Shown piece after piece: positions 36,826 through 46,794 of a stretch of DNA of 64,000 nt. Both the position numbers and the translations under genes were made by a program. Location of the stretch: NCBI GenBank assembly GCA_003255065.1, contig QAOA01004753.1, forward strand, positions 455,321 through 519,320, in the 5' to 3' direction. The DNA is from Cercis canadensis. Its lineage: Eukaryota; Streptophyta; Magnoliopsida; Fabales; Fabaceae. The notes below the pieces were generated by a model that was not told where the DNA came from, searched no databases, and saw only the letters and a list, made by a program, of their open reading frames with translations. Within the stretch, counting starts at the first letter, position 1; each line of letters opens with the position of its first letter.

Positions 36826-37237
36826 CTACATGCCTTCGTAAGAAGGCTCCAAATAGGCAAAACCCACTCTCGATCCTAAAACGCCCCAATTGAAACCATT
36901 ACTCTTACACGTGGCAGATCTTCATCCGTTGTTCTGTATACGCAACGCATTCGCGCGTGATGAAAGTTGGATTCTTTTAGAGTGGAATTTTCATTGCAAC
37001 CTTCATCAGATCTTCCTGGTAATAGCGTATACGAAGTTGCAAGTGGGAGGCTCAATCCGAGGCCACATCATTTCTCTCATAAAAACCCTCTCTTTCTCTC
37101 CACTACCTCACTTACAGTAGAAAAAAACTCGAAATATAGATAGAAAGAGAGAGAGTGTGAGAATAGAAGGAGAAGGAATTGAGGTACAAATTCAATCAGA
37201 GAGTACAAAAACGAGTGCAGATATAGATATATAGAGG

Positions 37238-38999
37238 ATGGAGAATCTGGGTTCAGATCGTAGAAAGGCAATAGAAGAGCTTATTAGAGGGCATGAGTTT
37301 GCGAACCAGCTTCGAGATTTGATCAATAAATCCAATGAAGGGTGTTTTGGTGGTGGTGATGGTGATGATTCAGCAGTGACTATTCCATTTGCTGAAGATC
37401 TTCTGGGGAAGGTGCTGAGATCATTTACAAATACCCTCTTGCTTCTCAATAACAAAAACAATGAATCCGAGGAAGTGTCTCAATTGCAAGTTAGAGACTG
37501 TTCTTCTTGGAAACCCACTAAATCTGAGGATTCTGAAGAGAGTTGCAGGAGTACTTCCATCATTAAAGAACGAAGAGGCTGTTACAAGAGAAGGTATTAT
37601 TTTTTATTCAATCTTAATTAACACTTAATTTTCCAGGCCTACTATTGTTAGATTCATAAAAACACAACATATGTATATATATTCTCAACCATGTTTGTTT
37701 CTTGATATTATTTGTTGTCTGGTGGGTCTTGTCTCGGCTTGGTGACTGCAGCATCTTAGCTTATGGGTCCCATCAATTATTGTTCATCTTCGCTGTATTT
37801 GATGTCATATGGGTTAGTTTGATAAAATTGAAAACGTTCACTAAAGAAAATGATTATTACTTCTGGTGCTACAAATTTATTCATTTATAAAACAACGATC
37901 TATGGTTTAGTACAGATAGTTGAATGAGTAGTAGGATGAAAAGAATTTAGATATAAATCATAACTCTCAGAATAAATAATTTGATTTCAGCCTATACTTT
38001 TTCCTTTTATACAAGTTTAGTGGTTAATTTTATTTCTTCCCTCTTCCATTTCCTTTTTTGATTAAGATGAGATTCATCTCAAATCTATGCCTCACTTTGC
38101 ACTTTTGAGTTTTGACACCTTCTCATAAAAAAGAATTCAATATATATAATAATGGAAAAGTGACATGCTGGCAAGCGTTTCCCTTATTTTTGGTTATATG
38201 CTTTTGGCACTGTATGCGAAAATTATTTCAGATAGTGCTGCAATCATAACTGGTCCAATTTTAAAACTTAAGATTGTAATTTTTTGTAGCAGAAGAACTT
38301 CACAAACATGGGAAAAGGACTCTGAAGCTCCAACGGAAGATGGCCACCAATGGAGAAAATATGGACAGAAAGTGATTCTCCATGCCAAACACCCAAGGTA
38401 TCAATTCTTTAATTTCCTTGTTAATTATTCCTCTTCACTTCTCTTTTTAGTCTTTTACACAAGATCCTCTTTTTTCTCTCTCTCTTTTAGATAAGAATCT
38501 AAATTGATATTTTCGAATATAATTTTATATATGCAGGAACTATTACAGGTGCACCCACAAATTTGATCAAGATTGCCAAGCAAAAAAACAGGTGCAGAAA
38601 ATTCAAGACGAGCCTCCTTTGTTCAAGACCACCTATTATGGGACCCACACTTGCAGAAACTTGCAAAACCCAGAAATAATATTGGATTATGGTTGTGCTT
38701 CAGACTGTTTAATCAGCTTTGACAGTACACTCCCAACCAAACAGGACCTTCCCTTTATCTCATCTTCTTCACTAAAGAAAGAGTGCAAGGAAGAGATTCA
38801 AAACCAACCCTTGGCTCATCAATACCAATCATTATCATCTCACGACGATTACCTTCTCTCCCATGAACTCACTTTCGATTCCTCATCCAGGCATCTCACA
38901 TTTTCATCAACACTTGAATCACATCACAGTGATATCATCTCTGAGGTCTTGTGTGATTCTGTTGAGCTTGATCCTTTCGAGCCCTTTGAATTTAGCTGA
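37238..38999 (+). CDS. Group III WRKY transcription factor (WRKY70/54-like)
   Basis: DNA-binding regulator of W-box (TTGACY) genes, usually in defence and senescence. Exons 37238-37593, 38293-38397 and 38537-38999 give 307 residues. The WRKY domain reads [25 protein letters not shown]. The zinc site is C-X7-C-X23-H-X1-C, counted directly on CTHKFDQDC through HTC, which defines group III. The intron after the HPR (phase 2) is the conserved position for this domain. The N-terminus has a helical segment (RKAIEELIRGHEFANQLRDL) typical of the group, and the C-terminus is acidic with serine runs, ending DPFEPFEF, a likely activation region. The assignment to WRKY70/54 rests on overall layout and is less sure than the group. 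Confidence 0.92.
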
Positions 39000-40229
39000 A
39001 TTAATTAGTTGATTAGTGGGTATGTTAATTTTGTAGCTTAATTAATCTTCTTGTAACACAGCTTAAGCTTAGCTAGGTGACTAAGTCCATGTAAAATATG
39101 TGAGTGATTATTACAGATTTGGTTTAGATTTTAATGCTTTCTTTTTTGTCGTTGAAAAATATGGCATAACATAATCAATGAAAAGCAACATGCAGAAGAG
39201 AAAGCACTGTTATGTCTATCTCTATGCTAATGGTGTCACATCCTTTCAATCTCATAAATCATAATCACTGTATGTGAACGAAACAAGATAAAACTTTTGA
39301 CATGAAATTTCGTCTTTTTTAATACCATTATTAATTATGTTGGCACTGTGAAAGTTGAGAAGAAATCAAACATAAGGTTAAGTACATAGCATGCTGAAAG
39401 CAAGGGGAGCTAATGGGGACCTGATTTCAGTCTTTTGCACGTTGTTGTGCTGTAGCTGTCACTTATCGAGAGGGTCCATAGGTGCAAATGAAAAAAGGTA
39501 ATAGAGACAAGAGAGAGCCTTTTCCTTTATGTGAGATGTTGAGAAGTAATTGCAGTGGCCAAAACCACTTGCACAATATTCTTCCTATATAATCACTTAA
39601 TCACATGCTGAGGGTATCATTTCTAGAACTGAGAATGATAGAGACACAAAGAAAATAAGAAGAAAAAAAAAAGCAGAAGAAGACATATTGGTTATTTTCA
39701 CTTCCTATATAGGTTGAGGTGTATGCTTGATAGGACTTAAGAGATAGGCAGGGATATTATTGGAGTGAGATACATATATGGCTAAGAATGAATTTCATGT
39801 TATGATTAAGCCAAATGTTTATTGATTGTTGAAAAGCTAAAAATATATGAAGTAATTCAACAAAATTATACTAGTGGTAGCAAAATTAGAAAACAATATA
39901 TATTGAACTATTAAAATTAGTATAAGATCGCCTTCTTTTATGACTAACAAATTTATAATTATCAACTACACTTGTTAATTATTTATTGACCCTCTGAAAT
40001 TAGATTTAAGGAAAAATTTTATGTTAGTGTTTGGCCTCCTTAAGATTGCATCCTCACTTTCCCTTTATAACAAGATATATACACTATGGCAAGCATCGTG
40101 TCATCTCCAAATACTTACAAGTGTTAAAAGGGTTTGTGACAACTAAAAAGTTAGTGCAAAGAGGATTATAACTTAATGCAGCGACTGTTATTTTAATAAA
40201 AGTTCACATTACAGCTTTTGTAGAGCATA

Positions 40230-40425
40230 AATTTCAAAGGCCCGTTAAACCAAAAATCTCATTTCACTAAATATCCAAATTAAACTTGCCAGTACCTCAC
40301 TCCGTTCTCCTCAGGACCCCTATAAATAGCCCTTTTGTTATAAATACAGGACTTTTGACTCATTTACCATTAATGATCATTTTTTAACTTGGACCGACTT
40401 AACTTAATCTTCAGAGCCTAGAAAC
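40230..40425 (+). mobile_element. Fossil LTR fragment, Ty3/gypsy-like
   Basis: Diverged relative of 15725-15925 with the same order of landmarks: AAAGGCCC, CCCCTATAAATAG, GGACTTTTGACTCAT, CATTAATGATC and GGACCGACTTA. It is a broken remnant without internal region; divergence between the two suggests considerable age. Confidence 0.45.
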
Positions 40426-41276
40426 AAGAGTTTGGTCCTTCATTTCTACTTGTGCATATTAGCTCAATCTCACCCGATATTCGAGATCTCCCTGATCTCC
40501 AAGATCTCCGGGATAACTTACTAGTTTATCCCTTGTTATAATTTTATCCTATTTAATTTCGAGATTTGAATCTAAAACATTCATGATGAAATACTTGATG
40601 CTCAATTATTCAAGTGTCTTAAGTTTTCTTGTAAATTAGTTAGCCCTACCAAGAATATCAATTTTAATTCAAAAGTATCTAGAATATGAGAAGAAAATTA
40701 TAGGAACAATAATTCTCAAGTTTTAATATTTGAGAAAAAAGACTAAGAGGTTCATATACACATCACCTCGAGTAAAATTACTAAAATATCTTTTAGCATT
40801 ATATAGTTATTCTATGTTTATATATAATTATTTGATTTATATTTAAGTATGATATTCATATACTAAACAAAATAGGCATAAATTTTACACATGATAGCCA
40901 CATATATGAACATAATAATCATATAGCGTTAAAGGTCATATGGATCATTTCAACTGGGTGACAAACACTTTCTTAAAAAACATCTGCCTTTTAGAACTTG
41001 TGTCAAAAATTATTATTTGATTCTTCAAGTTAGCAAAAAAGATCATTTGGTTTCAAACAATAAAGAATTTTAATTTAGTTCCTCCTATAACTACACCGTA
41101 CTTGAATATTTCATATAGTATGGGAAGAACTAAATTAAAATTCGTCCGTATCAAAAACCAAATGATATATTTTTGTTCTAGTAATTGAGGGACCAAATAA
41201 TAATTTCTTTTACTTTTTTAAGAGAAAAAAATTATATTTTAAAGGTCAGAATAAAGAGGATATGGTATTTATTTAA

Positions 41277-42285
41277 GGACAAAACTTAGGTAAAATTCCA
41301 TAGGTGCCGGTGGTGCTGTTCTCCTATTAGAACATTACATGTCTATTAATTTTACAACTCAACACCACGTCATCTCTCTCTTAATATTTCTCAAAATAAC
41401 ACATTGACCCCAACATCTAATTTCTTTCTCTTTCTCACCCAGCACTGCTTCCTTTCTTCCTTCTACAACAATGGCTGCCAATTTATATCCTCCTCTGCTC
41501 AAAAGGGAATTTAAATCATTGTGTTACAATCATTAACAAGATAATCAGAATTCCAAAAGAAAAGGAAAGAAACCCGCGTTTGCCCACTAGTAGGAAACAA
41601 AAATTGTATAACGCAAGAGAGTTCCGAAACTCAAGCTTCCAACCTAACTAAGAACGGTGTACTGTTGCATTTATTCTATCAGAAGGTTTCTACAAGTGCA
41701 TGATACCGCCTATTTTCAATTTTATTTATGTTTCCGCATTTTCGCAACAACCAAACAGAAAATAGCAAGTTGAATTCAGATTCTGTGTAGTACCGATTCC
41801 CAAATAATTACCGCGCCCCAACGACATCGCAACAAATGTCATCCGCTCGTGTATGCTGCTTCTCGATGTGAAGCGCCTCTGGGTTTCAAAAAGAAAGTTT
41901 CTCTCTTTCTCTATGCCTGTGCCCTGTCTCTGTTTTGTGTCTTTGAGATCTAACTCCAACGCAAACGTATTTTTCTCCGCTGGTAAAATATCGAATCAAG
42001 TACAATTAACACGAGAATATTTTGCCATTCTCAGCAGTTCTCATCCAAAGTAGAATTGCTTTAATAAAATAGTCTATAAATTGGCAGCCATTGTTGCAGA
42101 AGAAATGATGGATGGAGTGGTGGGTGAGAAAGAAAAAGAAATTAAATGTTGGGGTCTATGTGATATTTTGAGAAATATTAAGAGAGAGATGAGGTGGTGC
42201 TGAGTTGTAAAATTAATACACATGTAATGTTCTAATAGAAGAACAATACTACCAGCACCTATGAAACTTTACCTAAGTTTTGTCC
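41277..42285. mobile_element. Foldback DNA transposon with ~210-bp arms and a distinct core
   Basis: Ends GGACAAAACTTAGGTAAA and TTTACCTAAGTTTTGTCC are inverted complements. The arms (41277-41490 and 42073-42285) pair throughout, for instance GGCTGCCAATTTATA against TATAAATTGGCAGCC. Flanks TTTATTTAA and AATATTTAA agree at 7 of 9 bases, so a decayed Mutator-type target duplication is possible. The core, 41490-42073, is not an inverted repeat and is richer in GC. On the minus strand it has a 77-residue open frame (41726-41959) and a stretch resembling a plant 5' leader, so it may be captured host DNA. Confidence 0.65.
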
Positions 42286-42689
42286 AATATTTAATTATTG
42301 TTTGATTCAGACCACGGGCTATGCGTCACGCTTTTAGGTATCAAAATATATTCTAGTGGGAATACGACACACTACTTNAGGAGAGCCACCCCTATGGGGG
42401 GTAAGTCACTCTTATCCCTCCCTTGACAAGTAAGGGGCCTATGGATGCTATTCACACATAATTAACTAAATAAATGTAAAATGCATGATATGTAAGCCCA
42501 TTTCGTGTGTCTAGTTTAGTCTAGAATAAGAACCAGCTCAACAAATTAGAGGACATAAACCAGTCCATTTTGTGAGCCTAGTCCAGTCCATACAAAATAT
42601 AGCTTAGCACATCAAGAACAACGGACTAAATAGAACCTCAAACAATCAACAAAAAAATTCAAAATTATGAGTATTTCTCAAATTGAAGA

Positions 42690-43180
42690 TATACATCTAA
42701 TGGTTCCAAAAAGACAAGAAACACCTAAATCGGAGCTCTATAGCTCCAGAAAGATTTAAAAGACTATATGCTGTCTGAGAAAATCAACTAGCCTAACAAT
42801 ACAAAAAATAGCAAAATTTAAATGTAAACTGAGAACAAAGTAGATGTAAAAAAAATACTAAAAATTATATATATTTAAGCCACATATCTTATGATTCTAA
42901 TGAGACCAACATCATTTTATTTGAAGTTGTATAACTCTAAAAAGAAATAAAAGATTGCATACTATCAGAGAAAACCAACAAGCTTGACAGGACAGAGAAA
43001 CAACCAATTTTAAATCAAAACTGAGAGCAGGGGAGACATGCAAAAAATCTGAAAATAATATATATTGAAACTACACATCTTACGGTTCTAATGAGACTAA
43101 CATCAATTGATTTGGAGCCCTAAAACTTTTTCTAAAAAAAAAAACCAACTACTGTCAGAGCAGTCTAAAAGCTGCGAAAA
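42690..43180. repeat. Tandem repeat, three units of ~190 bp
   Basis: Diverged units begin at about 42690, 42884 and 43073, each with CATCTTAYGGTTCTAATGAG, then an AACTCTAAAAAGAAATAAAAG-like stretch (shortened here), CTGTCAGAGAAAACCAAC and AAACTGAGAGCA. The third unit runs into unrelated pyrimidine-rich DNA. Confidence 0.65.
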
Positions 43181-44027
43181 TGAAGATATCTCACCTTGGT
43201 TCTCTTTCTCTTTGCCCTCTCTTCTTCCTTGTTTCGGTTTTGTTCTCTCTATTGCTCTTTTTCTGTGTGTTGTTATTGGTATTTGTTTCAGCCCTTTCCT
43301 ATTGCTTTTATACTACTCACCTTGCACCCAAGTCCTTCTCTCACATCTCTCTCACTATTTGTGTCAACCCACATCTCTTTCTCTCTTTAAAACACTTCTC
43401 TTTCCATCTCTTTTTTGGTTTTTCAATTGCACACATTCTCTATCTCTTTCTTTTGTTTCTCACTTACTCATGACTCTTACTTCCCCTCACCTATGCACTC
43501 ATGTCTCTTTCTATATTTATCTCTTCCCACACATTTAATTTTGGATGAAATGAGGTGTCCACAGCGGTCATTTTGTTTCCTTACAAAAATTTGTGCTCTT
43601 ATAATCTCTATCTTCAATCCCAGAAAGAACGCTTAATAAATCAAGAAAGGAGACAATCCAAATCTTTGTTCTCCTTATAAAATTTAAGTACCAAATTTTG
43701 TTCCATAACAAGCTCGTAAAAAGGGTATTCTTCTAGAACTTGTGGAGACATCATTTACTTCTTTCCTATATATAGTATTGTAAGTACTGTACTATCTCAC
43801 ACAAAGGCGGATCCACGTTCTGGAGTTGCCACCACAAGGCAAAAAAAAAATTAATCACTATATGTGATAACTTAGTTTTTGCCCCCATGGAAATTTAGAA
43901 GTTCCGCCCACAAAGTCCAAATCCCCACCATGACACCACCCATTTAGTCAATTGTGCTCCACTAATTTTTAAGATGGAATTCAAAAGTCACTTGAGATTA
44001 TGTATTTTGTGTGAGACATTAAGTGTA

Positions 44028-44315
44028 GAGTAAAACCCCTGTTTGGTCCTCGAAAGATAGGTTCGGTGACAGTTTAGTCCCCCAAAGAATTTTACCGACA
44101 CTTTAGTCCCCCAAAGATGGTTCCGTCAGCCATTTTAGTCCTCCGCTTGTGCCCATGAAGTGAACTTAACAGAAAAGGCCACGTGGCCTGTTAACTGGTG
44201 ATGTGTCCATCAAATGCTGAGCTGGAATGCTTAAGTGGCAAATGGTGGGGCTGATGACTGGGATGAAGCTCAACGACGTCGTTTTGAAGCTTCTGGTAAA
44301 CACCCAAACCACCCA
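44028..44315 (+). repeat. Left terminal inverted repeat of the MuDR-like element
   Basis: Pairs with 53272-53559. It contains GCCACGTGGCC, a palindrome with a G-box core, and AACGACGTCGTT near its inner end; terminal repeats of MuDR elements carry promoter and transposase-binding sites. Confidence 0.9.
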
Positions 44316-45302
44316 TCGAGTCCTTCTTCCTCAAACACAATTCTAAAACATTGAAGCTTCTGGTAAACACCCACACCCAAATCAGTTGCTTGAACATTGA
44401 ACCCGAAGTCCGAAATGGCGTCCTTCTTCAGCAATTTGTAGCTTTCATCTCGTCCTTCTTCAGCAAAACAACAATGAAACCCAAGTGCTTGTGAAGTCCG
44501 AAATCGAACCCAAATCTGGTGTCTTCAAACCAGCAACTCCGCATATCTTCATATCGTCAATTTCGTGGAGATACCCAGCAACTCCGAAGTCGGACCAGTT
44601 TGCACAGTGGAGTGCCCAACCATTTGTCGCCGGATTTTTGTTGAAGATTGCCCCAAATTGACAGAGAGCAATCGCAGCCCCCAAATCGGCAGTAAGTTGT
44701 ATAGTAGTTGCGATTTTCCCTTCTGTCTAACTATACCCATTGACATTTGTTGTTAATCGTTGTTGCTGGATATCTTGTCCTGCCAAATTGGAACCGTAAG
44801 CCCCTATATTTACTTAACTCGGTTTTTTGAATGCATGTTGGGTTTTATTCATAGTAATATTTGTGGGAGAGAAAGTAATACTAACACTCTGTTGGCTATG
44901 TGTTGCATTACAAATGCAATTGGTAGTTTACCTTATAAATGCAATAAACATGATAGCCTTCATATTGGAAATTTAACTTGCGATTTTTAATACGATAGCT
45001 TAGCAGAAGGCTTATCTTGGTAGAAGTGGTGCACTTGTGTTAAGGCACATATTATTTTTAGGCTAGTGTGATATCAAATATTTCCTTGATTGTGTGCCCG
45101 ATGTATCAACCTGAATTTTATTTCATCACTTGTCAAAGGTTTTGCAATAAATTGTTTTTGTACTCATTTGAATTAGCTTGGTATACAAATAGGTAGACAA
45201 TTTCAATTAGATTCGTATACCTTTTTTATGGTGTAATAGGTCTAGCATATATTTTTAACAGGTTATTTTGGTGGTAGTTTGACGTGAAAGTTATTGCTAA
45301 AA

Positions 45303-45897
45303 ATGATCATTGAGGATGAAGTAGTCCTTAAACGACATGGTGTGATGATTGATGGTGAACCATTAACGCCGCCAATCCATGGACAACATGTCCAAGAAGG
45401 TAGCTCAAGTGGGTCAAGCTTCAAAAGGAGTGGATATGCCATATCTGACTATAGTACCCCTAATGTATGTGGTTGTAACAAGAAGGTGATAATGCTTATT
45501 TCAAAGACAAAGGAGAACTCAAATCGTCCATTTTGGCGTTCTCCACGTTACAAGGTTTGAGTAGAATTTAATTTCAATTTACACGTGTAATCTAGTATTC
45601 TAGTATTTAGGTGGTAATGTATAAATTTTCAAGTTCCCCATTCTAGTACTTTAACAAATTTTGCCTCTGTATATGCAGAATGAAGACTTGTGTTGTGGGT
45701 TTTTTCAATAGGTCGATAACTCTGAAGAGGTGGTTCCCAGAACTCCAGGGTCCTACACAACAGACGATAAACGAGTGTTAAAGTTGCAAAAGAAGATAAT
45801 CAAGGGTCTTCAAAGTGAAGTTATGAAATTGAGGATTGCTTATACTTTGCTTATTGTTTTGGTGTTCATTGTACTATTCCTTGCTAAATGGAAGTGA
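45303..45897 (+). pseudogene. GRF-type zinc finger plus transmembrane protein, interrupted
   Basis: Two coding stretches, 45303-45555 and 45679-45897, are joined across a GT-AG intron. The first has CGCNKKVIMLISKTKEN and FWRSPRY; the second has CCGFFQ, then TAG at 45709-45711, then VDNSEEVVPRTPG, a short coiled segment and a C-terminal hydrophobic helix AYTLLIVLVFIVLFLAKWK. The family pattern is FFxWVD, so the TAG replaces the expected Trp. The expected third Cys (FFGCP) is Ser here. It could be spliced at that AG instead, losing the finger's end. Small GRF/transmembrane proteins are common in plants; that this one belongs to the transposon is inferred from its place between the ends. Confidence 0.65.
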
Positions 45898-46794
45898 CCA
45901 TTTTGTAAATTTGAGACCTGTTGAACATTTATATAATGGAAGTAAATCCTATTATGTAAAGTCCCTGTGTTTTGTTGTGTAATTAAAGGTCCACAAATAT
46001 TTTGCAATTAGGTAGTCGATGGAATTATAAGTAATCGAAAGTGTAGCTCACAACCTAAATTAAAATCAAATCTTCCACAATAATTAAAAGCAAAATGGGT
46101 GCTTACCACCCTAGCCATTTCAATATGAGTGTCCTAAATAGTAATCAACCCTATAACAACTTTTATCACTCATAAGCACAATGGGGAGGACACAGAAGTA
46201 GTCAAAATGGATCAACGTAAATGTCCAAGCGATTTCCTGGGGTATATAATCATTACAAATGCAGACAACATAGTTTTTATTAACAACATATTAACATGGC
46301 TGCCCTGATAACAGAGTTCAAAGGGCATCCAACAAAGAGACCACAAAAACTTGCACAATAATAATTGACAATGTTACTGCAATTGTGACAGTGTCAATGA
46401 TTACAACTTCACAACTGTTACAACAACAACACAAAACAGCAACAATAACAGTACAAAAAAAAAAAGCAGAATTGGCCAAAAACAGCAACGCCACTCGCTG
46501 CACACTGCTTTAACTCATGAAATCAGACATCAGTCAACAATTTCTCTTTCCCCTTCCTTGAAGGTTGAGCAGAAAGGTACTTTGAAAAACCTATTCCTAG
46601 TAGCCCTGGTTGCTGCTTGAATGGTGTCTGGTGTCACAGTCTCTTTGTTGGCTGCAACCCTGTTATGTTGTCTTGATCCCTATCAAGAAATGCAAGTATA
46701 TTCATAAGAGACGGAAAATAAAATGGAATACATACAAGAAGCTCATAGCATCAATAATAACAAATTAGATGTCTTTAAACTTACATGTTTAGAG

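Larger units (their letters stand above)
32059..37237. other. Intergenic between flippase and WRKY genes
   Basis: The first kilobase or so is likely 3' UTR and downstream sequence of the flippase. Then AT-rich DNA with a tandem duplication (34452-34782), a hairpin MITE (35450-35705) and a single N at 36300. The last 700 bases are the WRKY promoter and leader, with GC content rising near 36780-36900. No convincing exon was seen. Confidence 0.6.
39000..44027. other. Intergenic, repeat-rich
   Basis: After the WRKY 3' end it holds an LTR fossil (40230-40425), a 1-kb foldback element (41277-42285), a single N at 42378, a three-unit tandem repeat (42690-43180) and a pyrimidine-rich stretch (43190-43540). 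GGCGGATCCA at about 43806 may be a hAT-like end. No host exon was recognised. Confidence 0.6.

Noticed and set aside
43107-43538. Long open frames rich in Ser, Leu and Phe
   Set aside because: Product of a pyrimidine-rich stretch, open in all three frames, with no protein-like pattern.
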